Below are positions 54,158 to 64,000 of a stretch of 64,000 nt of DNA, one piece after another. Where the stretch lies: assembly GCA_936920625.1 (NCBI GenBank), contig CAKZHC010000011.1, forward strand, positions 62,001 to 126,000, given 5' to 3'. The position numbers and the translations under genes were made by a program. Each line of letters starts with the position of its first letter. Position 1 is the first letter of the stretch. The notes under the pieces are model-generated. The model did no database searches. It saw only the letters and a program-made list of their open reading frames with translations, and was not told the origin of the DNA. This stretch comes from an uncultured Enterobacteriaceae bacterium. Lineage in GTDB: Bacteria; Pseudomonadota; Gammaproteobacteria; Enterobacterales; Enterobacteriaceae.

Positions 54158-56716
54158 TTGAAAAATAATCAAAATAATGGTAGTGAAGCCCACACACCAA
54201 TGATGCGGCAATATCTCAGTCTCAAGGCAGAACATCCTGATATCCTGCTGTTTTACCGTATGGGTGACTTTTATGAACTCTTTTATGACGATGCCAGACG
54301 TGCTTCAGAGCTGCTGGAGATCTCACTGACCAAACGTGGCAGTTCAGCAGGTCAGCCTGTACCGATGGCTGGTGTGCCTCATCATGCAATGGAGAACTAT
54401 CTGGCACGACTGGTCCAGCTCGGAGAATCTGTTGCTATCTGCGAACAGACTGGCGACCCGGCGCTGAGCAAAGGCCCTGTGGAGCGTAAAGTCGTGCGGA
54501 TTGTCACTCCGGGCACCATAAGCGATGAGGCACTGCTGCATGAGCGCCAGGACAACCTTCTGGCGGCCATCTGGCAGGATAAAAGTCGTTTTGGTTATGC
54601 CACCCTTGATATTAGCTCGGGGCGGTTTCTGCTTGCAGAGCCTGCCAGCAGTGAAGCCATGGCGGCGGAGCTCCAGCGCACCAACCCGGCAGAATTGCTT
54701 TATCCGGAAGATTTTGCAGCTGGCGGACTGACTGAGGGCAGACGTGGCCTGCGCCGTCGCCCATTGTGGGAATTTGAGATAGCAACCGCCCGCCAGCAAC
54801 TTAATTTGCAATTTGGAACCCGCGATCTGCACGGATTCGGTGTCGAAAACGCGCAACTGGCTCTCCGTGCCGCCGGATGTCTGTTACAGTATGTTAAGGA
54901 TACGCAACGAACCGCCCTTCCGCACATTCGTCGTCTCACGATGGAGCGTTTGCAGGATACCGTTATCATGGATGCCGCAACCCGGCGTAATCTCGAGATC
55001 ACTCACAACCTTTCGGGGGGCACGGAGAACACTATTGCATCGGTGCTTGATAAATGTGTCACGCCGATGGGGAGCCGGATGCTAAAACGCTGGTTGCATC
55101 AGCCGATACGTGATATACCAACGCTGCTGCAACGGCAGACATCTGTTGGTGCATTGCAAATATTAGCAATGGAAATTAAGCCGCTGTTGCGCGAAGTGGG
55201 AGATCTGGAACGCATTCTGGCACGGCTGGCATTACGTAGTGCGCGACCACGAGATTTGGTGCGTATGAGGCACGCTTTCAGACAACTGCCAGAGCTGAAC
55301 ACAATCCTGGCCGTTAATCAGGTACAACATCTGCAACTGCTTACACAACAGATGGGCGATTTTCGCGAACTCTGTCAGCTGCTTGACCGTGCTATTGTGG
55401 ATTCCCCCCCTGTGCTGGTTCGTGACGGAGGAGTGATTGCCAGAGGTTATAATAGTGAACTAGATGAATGGCGGGCGCTTGCAGATGGAGCCACCGATTA
55501 TCTGGAAAGACTGGAGATTAGTGAGCGGGAAAAGCTCGGCATTGATACACTCAAAGTCGGGTTTAACGCTGTACATGGTTATTATCTTCAGGTAAGCCGG
55601 GGGCAGAGCCATCTTGTTCCTGTACATTATGTACGCCGCCAGACATTGAAAAACGCTGAACGCTATATCATTCCTGAGTTAAAAGAGTATGAAGATAAAG
55701 TTCTTTCAGCCAGAAGCCACGCGCTGGCTCTGGAAAAGAGGCTTTACGATGAGTTGTTCGACCTGTTACTGCCCGAGCTGGAAGCACTGCAGCAAAGCGC
55801 AGCAGCGTTAGCAGAGATAGATGTGTTAAGCAATCTGGCAGAGCGTGCTCTGACGCTTAATTATGTATGTCCGGCTCTGGTGAGGAAACCGGGGTTGCAA
55901 ATCGAGGAAGGGCGGCATCCGGTAGTTGAACAGGTGCTGAAATCCCCTTTCATTGCTAATCCCGTACAACTTTCCCCAGAACGCAAAATGCTGGTAATTA
56001 CTGGCCCCAATATGGGGGGTAAAAGTACCTATATGCGCCAGACAGCGCTGGCAGCATTGCTGGCATACATCGGCAGTTATGTCCCTGCTTCTTCTGCTGT
56101 TATTGGCCCTATTGACAGAATATTTACCCGCGTCGGGGCCGCCGATGACCTGGCCTCAGGCCGTTCCACTTTTATGGTTGAAATGACAGAGACCGCCAAT
56201 ATTCTTAATAACGCTACTGAACAAAGTCTGGTGCTGATGGATGAGATCGGCCGCGGTACGTCAACGTACGATGGTCTGTCACTAGCCTGGGCCTGCGCTG
56301 AAAATCTGGCCACTCAGATTAACGCCATGACACTGTTTGCTACCCACTACTTCGAACTTACCCATCTGCAGGATAAGTTACAGGGAGTGGTTAATATACA
56401 CTTCGACGCGGTAGAGCACGGTAATACTATCGCTTTTATGCATCGTGTTCAGGAGGGCGCTGCCAGTAAAAGTTATGGTCTGGCGGTAGCGGCGCTGGCT
56501 GGCGTTCCTGGGGGGGTCATTCATTGTGCCAGGCAGAAATTGTGTGAGCTTGAAATCCTCTCTGCCAGCAGTATCAATACTTCTGCCAGCAACATTTCAT
56601 TAATACCCCCTGAAATCACCTCTCCTGCTATCGAAGCACTTCAGGCACTGGAGCCTGATACGCTCTCCCCACGGCAGGCACTGGAATGGATCTACCGGCT
56701 AAAGTCTCTTCTCTGA
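54158..56716 (+). CDS. mutS: DNA mismatch repair protein MutS
   Basis: MutS binds mismatches and small loops and recruits MutL. The 852 residues match E. coli (853). The mismatch-wedge motif is [15 protein letters not shown] (Phe and Glu of F-x-E, about 33-47). The ATPase has Walker [14 protein letters not shown] (about 613-625), then [13 protein letters not shown] and Walker [17 protein letters not shown]. The C-terminal tetramerisation tail ends [11 protein letters not shown]. The start is a TTG (54158) with a weak ribosome site. It is convergent with rpoS. Confidence 0.97.
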   Translation: MKNNQNNGSEAHTPMMRQYLSLKAEHPDILLFYRMGDFYELFYDDARRASELLEISLTKRGSSAGQPVPMAGVPHHAMENYLARLVQLGESVAICEQTGDPALSKGPVERKVVRIVTPGTISDEALLHERQDNLLAAIWQDKSRFGYATLDISSGRFLLAEPASSEAMAAELQRTNPAELLYPEDFAAGGLTEGRRGLRRRPLWEFEIATARQQLNLQFGTRDLHGFGVENAQLALRAAGCLLQYVKDTQRTALPHIRRLTMERLQDTVIMDAATRRNLEITHNLSGGTENTIASVLDKCVTPMGSRMLKRWLHQPIRDIPTLLQRQTSVGALQILAMEIKPLLREVGDLERILARLALRSARPRDLVRMRHAFRQLPELNTILAVNQVQHLQLLTQQMGDFRELCQLLDRAIVDSPPVLVRDGGVIARGYNSELDEWRALADGATDYLERLEISEREKLGIDTLKVGFNAVHGYYLQVSRGQSHLVPVHYVRRQTLKNAERYIIPELKEYEDKVLSARSHALALEKRLYDELFDLLLPELEALQQSAAALAEIDVLSNLAERALTLNYVCPALVRKPGLQIEEGRHPVVEQVLKSPFIANPVQLSPERKMLVITGPNMGGKSTYMRQTALAALLAYIGSYVPASSAVIGPIDRIFTRVGAADDLASGRSTFMVEMTETANILNNATEQSLVLMDEIGRGTSTYDGLSLAWACAENLATQINAMTLFATHYFELTHLQDKLQGVVNIHFDAVEHGNTIAFMHRVQEGAASKSYGLAVAALAGVPGGVIHCARQKLCELEILSASSINTSASNISLIPPEITSPAIEALQALEPDTLSPRQALEWIYRLKSLL

Positions 56717-56924
56717 GGTTAAAACACTTCATAACGCAGGCTGATGAGCAGCAACGGTCATGCTGCCACCCTGCCGATGAAAAAACGCTGACAGACTCCG
56801 GGCGTATACGTTAGTCGGTATTTTCGTTTGATGAGTGGCGCTGGAGTATAAACTGAAAAAACTGCCAGGACAGGATGGCTGGAAAACAGCCAGTACTGAA
56901 AATCTCTACTATGCCAGAATAGAG

Positions 56925-56948
56925 CAGCGGTAGCCGAGGCCACCGCTG
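56925..56948. terminator. Possible bidirectional hairpin between mutS and rpoS
   Basis: CAGCGGT / ACCGCTG, with an inner GCC / GGC pairing, forms an interrupted stem between the convergent mutS and rpoS. No clear T-run follows on either strand. Confidence 0.35.
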
Positions 56949-56966
56949 TTATCACTTACAACTTAT

Positions 56967-57969
56967 TTATTCACGAAAAAGTGATTCGATGTTCAGCCCC
57001 TGCGTCTGGACGATCTCCCGCAGACGACGCAGGCCTTCAACCTGAATCTGCCGCACCCGTTCACGGGTCAGACCGATTTCACGTCCTACATCCTCGAGTG
57101 TTGCCGCTTCATAGCCCAGCAATCCAAAACGACGGGCCAGTACTTCACGTTGCCTGGCATTAAGTTCAAATAACCATTTGACAATACTGTGCTTTATATC
57201 GTCGTCTTGTGTAGTGTCTTCCGGGCCGTAGTCTCTGTCATCGGCCAGAATATCCAGCAATGCTTTTTCCGAATCTCCGCCCAGGGGAGTATCAACTGAT
57301 GTGATACGTTCATTAAGACGTAACATGCGGCTGACATCATCTACTGGTTTATCAAGTTGTTCGGCAATCTCCTCTGCACTCGGCTCATGGTCGAGTTTGT
57401 GAGATAACTCACGCGCGGTACGCAGGTAGACGTTAAGCTCTTTAACAATATGAATAGGCAGCCGAATAGTACGCGTCTGGTTCATTATTGCGCGCTCTAT
57501 TGTCTGGCGAATCCACCAGGTAGCATAAGTTGAAAAGCGAAACCCACGCTCAGGATCGTACTTTTCCACCGCTCGAATAAGACCAAGATTTCCCTCTTCT
57601 ATCAAATCGAGCAGCGCTAAACCCCGGTTGCTATAACGGCGGGCAATTTTAACAACTAATCGCAGATTACTCTCAATCATCCGGCTACGGGAAGGAACAT
57701 CACCCCGCAATGCCCGGCGGGCAAAAAACACCTCTTCTTCCGCTGTCAGCAAAGGTGAATAACCAATTTCGCCTAAGTAGAGTTGCGTAGCATCAAGTAC
57801 GCGCTGCATGGCACCCTGCGGCAACAGCTCTTCTTTCAGCCAGTTCATTCTCTTCAGTATCAGTTACAGATACGGTGAGTTCACTCTCATCAAAAATTGC
57901 AGATCCATTTTCGTCAAATTCCGCTTCCTGATTTAATAACTCGTGAGCTTTAAGCGTGTTATGGCTCAT
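56967..57969 (-). pseudogene. rpoS: Stationary-phase sigma factor RpoS, one-base frameshift near codon 46
   Basis: Sigma-S directs the general stress and stationary-phase programme. The normal start at 57969 (MSHNTLKAHELL...AEFDENG) opens a frame that ends at a TGA at 57793 after [11 protein letters not shown]. The main body is in another frame, open from an internal ATG at 57848 ([22 protein letters not shown]) to the C-terminus LNIESLFRE, with regions 1.2 to 4.2 intact ([52 protein letters not shown]). The shift is explained by one extra A in GCTGAAAGAAGAG (TTT at 57834-57836). GAAGAG just before the internal ATG could allow a restart, giving a 293-residue protein lacking about 37 N-terminal residues. 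Sequencing error is also possible. Confidence 0.9.
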
Positions 57970-58019
57970 AAATGGCCCCCAGCCCTCATCCATTAGCAGA
58001 ACATTAACATTCTGCCGGT

Positions 58020-59312
58020 TTATCGCTGCGGCAAATAACGCAACGGGTTAACGGATTTTCCTTTATAGCGAATTTCAAAATGCAGTCTTACTGAGCTGGT
58101 TCCGGTACTGCCCATTGTTGCGATTTTTTGCCCCGCCTGTATCTCTTGTTGTTCCCGGACCAGCATTGTATTGTTATGGGCGTAGGCACTCAGGTAGTCA
58201 TCATTATGTTTAATAATGATCAGATTGCCGTAACCACGCAGAGCATTACCCGCATATACCACTCGCCCACCAGCTGTAGCAACTACGGGCTGGTCTAGCT
58301 TGCCTGCTATATCGATGCCTTTATTACCACTTTCTGAAGTGGAAAAATTATCGATAATCTTACCTTCCGTCGGCCAGAGCCAGTTTTTTACCGGTGCGGG
58401 AGCTGGCGCAACACTGCTGGCAGTAGGTACTCCAGGTTTAGCACCAGCTGAGGGCAGCATTTTACTGCGTTCTGATTTACCTGATCCTTCAGAATACGTA
58501 ATTACTGGTTGTCGTGCAACCGCGGTGGGATTAGTTTGACTAACGGGTGGAGCTGATATTCTGTTATTGCCTGAAACATCCGCTGCCGTAATCTCATTAC
58601 CACCCGTGATACTTTCACCCTGACTGTTTCCAACCTGTAAACGCTGGCCAACGTTGAGTCCGTATGGTGCCTGAAGATTATTTCGCTGCGCCAGATCACG
58701 GTAATCATTACCTGTTATCCAGGCAATATAGAACAATGTATCTCCATGTTTCACAGTATAAGTCTGTCCGCTATAACTACCTTTGGGAATATTCTTATAA
58801 GAACGGCTATAGACAATTCGTCCGTCACGCACTTGTACGTTGCTATTATCTGCAGGATAACTAACCGAACGATTAGCCGGGCCAGACGCAGCATAATTAA
58901 CCGGCTGATTAGCCGGGCCGGATGCAGCATAATTAACCGGCCGGTTAGCCGGGCCGGATGCAGCATAATTAACCGGCCGGTTAGCCGGACCGGATGCAGT
59001 ATAATTAACCGACTGATTAGCCGGACCGGACGCAGCATAATTAACCGACCGGTTAGCCGGGTCAGCTGCGACAGAGCGGGATTTATTTAGCATCCCCGCT
59101 CCCAAGGGCGGAACCCTCTGATCTGCTGACCGAGAAGAGGTAATTTTATAATCATTTGCCGGGCTTGACATCCTGCCAGCAGTTGAAAAACCACCACCGT
59201 TATCAACCGAACTGATTGGCGCCTGCCGGCTGACATCCGAACACCCCGTCAATCCTAATAAAGTAACCGCCATAGTGAGGCGCAAAGTTAATACCAGGCT
59301 TCCCGTGCTCAT
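58020..59312 (-). CDS. nlpD: Murein hydrolase activator NlpD (lipoprotein)
   Basis: NlpD is an outer-membrane lipoprotein that activates the amidase AmiC at the septum. The lipobox LLGLTGC gives the lipidated Cys at about residue 25. A repeat region (about 80-152) of six 12-residue units (consensus [12 protein letters not shown]) takes the place of the Gln/Pro-rich linker of E. coli. A LysM domain follows ([26 protein letters not shown]), then a degenerate M23 domain ([21 protein letters not shown]...[22 protein letters not shown]) lacking a full zinc site, as in the family. 430 residues against 379 in E. coli. In E. coli the main rpoS promoter lies inside nlpD. Confidence 0.95.
   Translation of the reverse strand: MSTGSLVLTLRLTMAVTLLGLTGCSDVSRQAPISSVDNGGGFSTAGRMSSPANDYKITSSRSADQRVPPLGAGMLNKSRSVAADPANRSVNYAASGPANQSVNYTASGPANRPVNYAASGPANRPVNYAASGPANQPVNYAASGPANRSVSYPADNSNVQVRDGRIVYSRSYKNIPKGSYSGQTYTVKHGDTLFYIAWITGNDYRDLAQRNNLQAPYGLNVGQRLQVGNSQGESITGGNEITAADVSGNNRISAPPVSQTNPTAVARQPVITYSEGSGKSERSKMLPSAGAKPGVPTASSVAPAPAPVKNWLWPTEGKIIDNFSTSESGNKGIDIAGKLDQPVVATAGGRVVYAGNALRGYGNLIIIKHNDDYLSAYAHNNTMLVREQQEIQAGQKIATMGSTGTSSVRLHFEIRYKGKSVNPLRYLPQR
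58859..59074 (-). repeat. Six 36-bp tandem repeats within nlpD
   Basis: The motif AATTAACCG (or AACTAACCG) recurs at 58859, 58895, 58931, 58967, 59003 and 59039, exactly 36 bases apart. The units are nearly identical and encode 12-residue repeats, so gain or loss of units keeps the frame. Confidence 0.95.
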
Positions 59313-59782
59313 CTATCCCCCACATTGCAACAAAAAAGTAGCAATTATTTCGTTGTATTTAACATCATCTGGCCAACAGAATTCGTCTGGCCCACTAACA
59401 ATACTCAATGAAAATGCTGATAACACATTGCGAAAAAACCATTTTATACAAGTTTTTTGCTGATAAACTGCTGGCCATTAATGCCGCTGTCATCATCCAC
59501 CGTCATGAGGTCCGCTACTGACCAGATGATTTGTCTGTGTTTAACAGACAATATCAGTTTACGACCTGCTCTGGCTGAACAGAGTCGATGAGAACCATTA
59601 TTAATAAAACGATTTTTTTCGATTTGCCAGAAAAATCTGTTACTGCCTTCAGAGCAACCTCCCGGTCGTTATGCAACGGTTAATCAACAAAACCCGGCCT
59701 TAAAGAGGTATGAAAACTGATAACTATTTTCCGCCAGAACTACCGACACTACCGTATTTCAGTGCGCCAGAATACCTAACCC
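59313..59782. other. Gap between pcm and nlpD
   Basis: This 470-base interval is longer than recalled for E. coli. It contains stops in all frames and no recognised gene or strong terminator. It should hold the nlpD promoter. Confidence 0.45.
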
Positions 59783-60409
59783 TCAGGCTAAATCTCCTTT
59801 AATAAGAGGAACAAAACGCACTGATTCAATAGTATCGATAATAAATTCTTTGCCCGAGCGGCGTATACGCTTAAGCATCTGCTCTGCTACGCCTAACGGC
59901 AATACCATAATGCCACCTTCGCTTAGCTGTGCCATCAGCGCAGCCGGAATTTCGGGCGGGGCCGCAGTAACAACAATGGCATCGAAAGGACCTCGGGCAG
60001 GCCATCCCTGCCAGCCATCACCATGCCGGGTAGATACATTATGCAAGTCAAGCTGTTTAAAACGACGCTTAGCCTGCCATTGTAATCCCTTAATACGCTC
60101 AACCGAGTAAACGTGTTCAACCAAATGCGCGAGAATTGCGGTCTGATAACCTGAACCTGTCCCAATTTCCAGCACACGGGAAGAGGGTGTGAGTTCAAGA
60201 AGTTCAGTCATTCGTGCCACCATATAGGGCTGTGAGATGGTCTGGCCAGAGCCGATTGGCAGGGCGATATTTTCCCAGGCTTTGTGTTCCAGTGCTTCAT
60301 CAACAAATTTGTTTCTGGGTACTATCTGAATGGCATGGAGCAGACGCTCATCACTGATATTTTGCTTACGCAGCTGCTCAATGAGTGTGCCAATACGCTT
60401 AGTAATCAT
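59783..60409 (-). CDS. pcm: Protein-L-isoaspartate O-methyltransferase
   Basis: Pcm uses S-adenosylmethionine to methylate isoaspartyl residues, starting repair of aged proteins. Length is 208 residues, as in E. coli. The SAM-binding motif is [18 protein letters not shown] (about 80-97), preceded by [15 protein letters not shown]; ILVLPxG-type and [10 protein letters not shown] ends are conserved. surE, whose end overlaps pcm in E. coli, is absent; a short unidentified ORF overlaps the pcm start instead. Confidence 0.96.
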   Translation of the reverse strand: MITKRIGTLIEQLRKQNISDERLLHAIQIVPRNKFVDEALEHKAWENIALPIGSGQTISQPYMVARMTELLELTPSSRVLEIGTGSGYQTAILAHLVEHVYSVERIKGLQWQAKRRFKQLDLHNVSTRHGDGWQGWPARGPFDAIVVTAAPPEIPAALMAQLSEGGIMVLPLGVAEQMLKRIRRSGKEFIIDTIESVRFVPLIKGDLA

Positions 60410-60678
60410 TGGCTAATCTCAGTCTGTTCCGATTGTTTTAACAACTGGTGACGTATCGGGTGAACAGTGCCATGTCCGACAGTATTACCGTAACATTGAA
60501 CGGTGGCTGTAGCGTTACGACGCTTTTTACTTGCTCTTTTTGTAAAATATAATGGATATTCAGCATGATCACAGAGAGGCGGACACTCCTCCCGTGAATA
60601 GAGGGGTAACCTGAGTCGGAATAGCCAAATATTGAGCGGATGATAGCGTTGATAATTACTCAGTACTATGCACGTCAT
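60406..60678 (-). CDS. Short ORF of unknown function overlapping the start of pcm
   Basis: The frame from the ATG at 60678 gives 90 residues ([18 protein letters not shown]...), and a TTG at 60714 would give 102. It ends in a four-base overlap with the pcm start, typical of coupled genes. It is rich in Arg/Lys with several Cys/His (CPPLCDH) but matches neither SurE nor TruD, which lie here in E. coli, nor any family recalled. It may be a remnant or a chance frame. Confidence 0.3.
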   Translation of the reverse strand: MTCIVLSNYQRYHPLNIWLFRLRLPLYSREECPPLCDHAEYPLYFTKRASKKRRNATATVQCYGNTVGHGTVHPIRHQLLKQSEQTEISQ

Positions 60679-60714
60679 AGTTATAACTCTTTTATTTTTT
60701 CTAGTCGTCTTCAA

Positions 60715-61152
60715 AACGCTTCACTGCATTTTACTTTGCCATTACTCTGTTTTAGTCTGGCTACACCACAAAATACGGAGAACGTGATGGCATTCTAGCC
60801 TGGCGCGTTATAATTTTGTAGTTCCAATAAATGAGATGTTTTGAAAAAAGCCTATATATGTAAAATGATCAGTCATTTTTCAAATTGACAATGGTGACCT
60901 TCTGGCCGTCATATGCATTGAGGCAGCCTTGGACGACCTTTAAATCATCGTTTTCAACGCCACCAAGATTAATATAGCAAAACCGTACGAATAGCAGGTA
61001 TAACGTGCGCTTGTCGTAAATGGACATTAGCGTAAGACCATAAGAAATAACCGCTTATGGGATAGCTGCAACAGGTTACCGTACTTATCCGTCGTGTTTG
61101 AATCGGAAATCTGCACCCGACTGCTTCAGAGATACTGCTTTTGCTTCCCTGT
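60715..61152. other. Eroded interval where surE and truD would lie
   Basis: No SurE or TruD motif was found on either strand. Short readable runs on the + strand (for example CIEAALDDL near 60925 and VVNGH near 61015) are interrupted by stops and could be remnants of an inserted gene, but nothing can be named. Confidence 0.45.
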
Positions 61153-61638
61153 TCAAATATCTGCCTTCACCTTCATTAACAGGGCTAATGCCTCACAGGC
61201 AATCCCCTCACTGCGACCAATAAAGCCCAGTTTTTCGCCAGTGGTAGCCTTTACGTTGACATCATCTGTACCGATACCAAGATCCCTGGCAATATTGATA
61301 CGCATCGCAGCCACATGGGGCAGCATCCGCGGGGCCTCAGCGAGGATAGTAATATCGACATTACCTACCCGGTATCCCTTTTGTTTAATCTTCTGCCATG
61401 CCTGACGGAGCAGCTCCCGGCTGTCTGCTCCCTTCCAGGCATCATCAGTATCGGGAAATAACGTGCCAATATCACCCAGCGCGGCAGCTCCTAGTAGCGC
61501 ATCGGTGAGGGCATGTAATACAACATCACCATCGGAATGAGCCAGCAATCCTTTTGAATAAGGAATAGATACCCCACCCATGATTAGTGGACCTTCACCC
61601 CCAAAAGCGTGTATATCAAAACCATGGCCAATACGCAC
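61153..61638 (-). CDS. ispF: 2-C-methyl-D-erythritol 2,4-cyclodiphosphate synthase
   Basis: IspF cyclises CDP-methylerythritol 2-phosphate in the isoprenoid pathway. The zinc ligands are Asp8 and His10 in GHGFDIHAF, and His in [20 protein letters not shown]. The C-terminus has [23 protein letters not shown]. Its 161 residues are typical. It lies 21 bases downstream of ispD. Confidence 0.97.
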   Translation of the reverse strand: MRIGHGFDIHAFGGEGPLIMGGVSIPYSKGLLAHSDGDVVLHALTDALLGAAALGDIGTLFPDTDDAWKGADSRELLRQAWQKIKQKGYRVGNVDITILAEAPRMLPHVAAMRINIARDLGIGTDDVNVKATTGEKLGFIGRSEGIACEALALLMKVKADI

Positions 61639-61659
61639 CAGGCTTTCTCCTTCATCAGA

Positions 61660-62352
61660 TTAGGTTAAAAAAAATGTTGCCAGTGCCAGATCTTCCGGAC
61701 AGGTGACTTTGATATTATCACTACGCCCACAAACCAGTTCAGGATAGTAGCCACAGTGCTCCAGCGCTGATGCTTCATCTGTAACAGATGCCCCTTCCCG
61801 CAATGCGCGGTCCAGACACTGACGCAATAACTCAAGGGGGAAAAGCTGAGGAGTGTGTGCGTGCCATAGCGCTTCACGTTCTACAGTATGGGCGATCGTA
61901 GCAACACCCTGCATAGCGCGCTTCATAGTGTCACGCACCGGCGAGGCCAGAATTCCGCCAACTTTACTGGTAGCTGTTAATGCCAGTAACCGGTTAAGAT
62001 CATCCTGATGCAGGCAAGGACGGGCTGCATCATGAATCACTACCCAATCGTAGTTTGTTGCAATCGCCAGTCCAGCCTGTACCGACTGTGCCCGCTGGCT
62101 GCCGCCTGTCGTGGTAATAACTCGTGAATCATGGCTGACTGGCAACGAAGAAAAGAGAGTATCATCAGGACTTAACACAACTATCACTTGGCTAATACGT
62201 GGCTGCTGAAGCAGCGAACTTAGCGCATGTTCAAGGATAGTCTGCTGGCCAATGGTTATATACTGCTTGGGGCGCTGTGATTGCATGCGGCTTCCACTAC
62301 CTGCGGCAGGAACCACAGCGATGATATCCGATTGAAATCCGGTCATTATCAT
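61660..62352 (-). CDS. ispD: 2-C-methyl-D-erythritol 4-phosphate cytidylyltransferase
   Basis: IspD couples methylerythritol phosphate to CTP. The nucleotide-binding loop is [19 protein letters not shown] near the N-terminus. [15 protein letters not shown] and [13 protein letters not shown] are further family motifs. The start may be 62352 or the ATG two codons later; the ribosome site is weak for both. 228-230 residues against 236 in E. coli. It follows ftsB by 9 bases. Confidence 0.96.
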   Translation of the reverse strand: MIMTGFQSDIIAVVPAAGSGSRMQSQRPKQYITIGQQTILEHALSSLLQQPRISQVIVVLSPDDTLFSSLPVSHDSRVITTTGGSQRAQSVQAGLAIATNYDWVVIHDAARPCLHQDDLNRLLALTATSKVGGILASPVRDTMKRAMQGVATIAHTVEREALWHAHTPQLFPLELLRQCLDRALREGASVTDEASALEHCGYYPELVCGRSDNIKVTCPEDLALATFFLT

Positions 62353-62361
62353 TATTAAAGA

Positions 62362-62676
62362 TTAGTAATTAATAGAGCCTGATTGCCCGGCGTCTCGGGG
62401 ATTACGCTCAGGCACCAGTCGATAGAAGGTCTCACCAGGTTTGATCATTCCTAACGCACTACGTGCGCGCTCTTCAATAGCCTCTGAACCATCATTAAGA
62501 TCATTTATTTCCGCAAACAGACGATCATTGCGCGACTTGAGTTTAGCATTGCTACTCTGCTCCCTGGCAACAATATCTTTCATTCGATTGTAGTCATGGA
62601 TACCATTCTTGCCCAACCAAAGTGAATATTGCAACCAGCCGAGCAACACCACTAATAACAGTGTTAGTTTCCCCAT
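62362..62676 (-). CDS. ftsB: Cell division protein FtsB
   Basis: FtsB, with FtsL and FtsQ, signals constriction at the septum. The 104 residues have one N-terminal membrane segment ([19 protein letters not shown]) and a periplasmic coiled coil (about 28-65, [21 protein letters not shown]), followed by the conserved [21 protein letters not shown]. It starts the ftsB-ispD-ispF run. Confidence 0.96.
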   Translation of the reverse strand: MGKLTLLLVVLLGWLQYSLWLGKNGIHDYNRMKDIVAREQSSNAKLKSRNDRLFAEINDLNDGSEAIEERARSALGMIKPGETFYRLVPERNPRDAGQSGSINY

Positions 62677-62853
62677 TCACCTTCCTCTGCAATCGGTTCG
62701 ATTGTTCCATAACTTTTGCGGCGAATTATTTTGCCAGCAAAAATGGAGCCGTTTTACGCATTATTATCTGGTAGCAACTCAGTGTCTGCCACTACGCCGA
62801 CAATTTTCTGTCACTACAGATAATAACAGTTCACAACTAACACGTAATGCAGA

Positions 62854-63174
62854 TTACCATCCATTCAAAAGGGTAAAAATCGACCAGAATAAAAAGATCA
62901 CCGCCGGCAGGGTAATCAGCGCTGTCCATATCATTTTTCCATGCAGAAAATAGCTCGCAACAATACCAATCAGCACCGAAACTGGCAGCAGGGCAAGAAA
63001 AAACAGCCAGGTGTAGAGGAAAAAAATCAGAACGCTGGAACCATATAGGATGAAAGGGATAGCCATGGCACACCAGTAAGAGGCAAAGCCAATCGCACCA
63101 CCTGTGAAAGATCGGAAAGATCCCTCATCGTCATCCCGTTTTTTACCTGTCAGGGCAGGCGTAACATTTTGCAT
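62854..63174 (-). CDS. ygbE: DUF3561 family inner-membrane protein YgbE
   Basis: This 106-residue membrane protein has no known function. The start at 63174 (MQNVTPALTGKKRDDDEGSF) has AGG upstream and gives the family length (107 in E. coli); an earlier in-frame start adds 17 residues. It has about three membrane segments (GGAIGFASYWCAMAIPFILYG; FFLYTWLFFLALLPVSVLIG; ALITLPAVIFLFWSIFTLL). It lies between cysC and ftsB, as in E. coli. Confidence 0.88.
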   Translation of the reverse strand: MQNVTPALTGKKRDDDEGSFRSFTGGAIGFASYWCAMAIPFILYGSSVLIFFLYTWLFFLALLPVSVLIGIVASYFLHGKMIWTALITLPAVIFLFWSIFTLLNGW

Positions 63175-63232
63175 AAGTAACCTGTTGACACGTGTGCAGT
63201 ATACTCTCACAACGACATAATCCAACGAGCTG

Positions 63233-63838
63233 TCAGGATTTAATGATATCTCGTTGTCGCAGAAAATTTAATAATTGTGTAGTTGATTTTGGTAGCGATT
63301 GTCCACCGTTTAGTTGAATTTCAGGATTTTCTGGTACCTGATAAACGCTGTCTATACCAGTGAAATTTTTAAGCTCACCAGCACGGGCTTTCCGATAAAG
63401 CCCTTTCGGATCACGCTGTTCACAGGTCGCAAGCGATGTGTCAACGTATACCTCTATAAAACGCCCATCTTCAAACATTTCTCGTATGTTTTGACGCTGC
63501 GCCTGATGCGGTGAGATAAACGCCGATAAAACAATCAATCCAGCATCTGCCATTAATCTGGCCACTTCACCGACCCGACGAATATTTTCATCTCGTTCCG
63601 CATCACTAAATCCAAGGTCCCGACACAATCCATGGCGTACATTATCACCATCAAGCAGATAAGTACTGACGCCAGCTCGATATAAAGCCTGCTCCAGTGT
63701 TCCTGCAAGTGTCGATTTACCTGACCCGGAAAGCCCTGTAAACCAGATTGCTGCGCCCTTATGACCATGTAGCTGCTCACGTTGTGCCCGTGTTACAGCA
63801 TGCTGATGCCAGATCACGTTGCTATTATGATAAGCCAT
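63233..63838 (-). CDS. cysC: Adenylylsulfate kinase
   Basis: CysC phosphorylates adenosine 5'-phosphosulfate to PAPS in sulfate assimilation. Walker A is [14 protein letters not shown] (about 33-46). The substrate-binding [26 protein letters not shown] block is present as [22 protein letters not shown], and the lid region follows ([24 protein letters not shown]). Two ATG codons lie in tandem; the second (63838) matches E. coli best, giving 201 residues, and the first overlaps the cysN stop. Confidence 0.96.
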   Translation of the reverse strand: MAYHNSNVIWHQHAVTRAQREQLHGHKGAAIWFTGLSGSGKSTLAGTLEQALYRAGVSTYLLDGDNVRHGLCRDLGFSDAERDENIRRVGEVARLMADAGLIVLSAFISPHQAQRQNIREMFEDGRFIEVYVDTSLATCEQRDPKGLYRKARAGELKNFTGIDSVYQVPENPEIQLNGGQSLPKSTTQLLNFLRQRDIIKS

Positions 63839-64000
63839 CATCTGCCGCTCTTGAGGTCACGTGCGCCCCAGTGGGGAAAGTGATGACAAATCAGGGTATT
63901 TAACTCAAGTTCAAAGTCGCTGTAATTGCCGTCCGGTGCTGCACTTCTCTGCTGTGGTTCGCGGATTATAGCTGCGCCAACAGTAACATTACTGATACGA
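63838..64000 (-). CDS. cysN: Sulfate adenylyltransferase subunit 1 (partial, C-terminus only)
   Basis: CysN is the GTPase subunit of ATP sulfurylase. Only the last 53 codons are in the window: [22 protein letters not shown], then a run ending [15 protein letters not shown]. The end agrees with E. coli CysN ([16 protein letters not shown]). The stop codon overlaps the first ATG of cysC, so the two genes are coupled. Confidence 0.92.
   Translation of the reverse strand, partial: RISNVTVGAAIIREPQQRSAAPDGNYSDFELELNTLICHHFPHWGARDLKSGR

Noticed and set aside
58859..59074. Regular repeats that could look like a CRISPR array
   Set aside because: The units are contiguous 36-bp coding repeats with no variable spacers, inside the nlpD reading frame.
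58746..59090. 114-codon + strand frame made of repeats, opposite nlpD
   Set aside because: It exists only because the 36-bp nlpD repeats keep all frames periodic; nlpD is clearly the coding strand.

Overview
This is a chromosomal window from an enterobacterial gammaproteobacterium. Nearly every gene reads as a full-length orthologue of an E. coli gene, and the local gene order is that of the Enterobacterales. The murQ-pgpC-tadA-mltF-purL order and the overall sequence feel suggest an Erwinia/Pantoea-like relative, but this is inference and no species is claimed. Many genes expected between conserved neighbours are missing (rcsF, nlpE-arfB-yaeQ-yaeP, ldcC-gloC, cdaR, yadS, clcA, glrK-qseG-glrR, surE-truD). 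Fresh frameshifts and eroded intergenic DNA also occur. Together these suggest a lineage in early-to-middle genome reduction, such as a host-associated bacterium.

Layout. Bases 1-41031 follow one E. coli block (about 4-5 min) in inverted order: gmhB (partial), metNIQ, trmO, proS, rof, tilS, accA, dnaE, rnhB, lpxB, lpxA, fabZ, lpxD, skp, bamA, rseP, cdsA, uppS, dxr, frr, pyrH, tsf, rpsB, map, glnD, dapD, degP, dgt, mtnN, btuF, a small secreted ORF, erpA and hemL. Bases 41231-49667 form a second ancestral block: glnB, purL, mltF, tadA, a broken pgpC and murQ. Bases 49668-54157 are an accessory island with few genes. Bases 54158-64000 form a third block: mutS, rpoS (frameshifted), nlpD, pcm, ispF, ispD, ftsB, ygbE, cysC and the end of cysN.

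Most genes serve the cell core: envelope building (lipid A, BamA/Skp/DegP, undecaprenyl phosphate, CDP-diacylglycerol), isoprenoid synthesis (dxr, ispD, ispF, uppS), translation (rpsB, tsf, frr, proS, tilS, tadA, map), replication and repair (dnaE, rnhB, mutS, dgt), nitrogen sensing (glnD, glnB), purine synthesis and methionine uptake.

The standout is in the island. At 50758-51501 there is an intact gene for a secreted ADP-ribosyltransferase of the cholera toxin / heat-labile enterotoxin A-subunit family. It keeps the catalytic Arg, His, Ser-Thr-Thr and Glu-x-Glu residues and the disulfide-bounded A1/A2 nicking loop, but no B subunit is seen nearby. It lies among an orphan aldehyde dehydrogenase gene, a decayed tyrosine integrase and another gene remnant, which points to arrival on a mobile element. 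Other notable items are a frameshifted cysteine-rich secreted micropeptide gene (33526-33712), a one-base frameshift in rpoS with a plausible internal restart, a perfect 25-bp tandem duplication that breaks pgpC, six 36-bp repeats in nlpD, and a strong orphan terminator upstream of the toxin gene.
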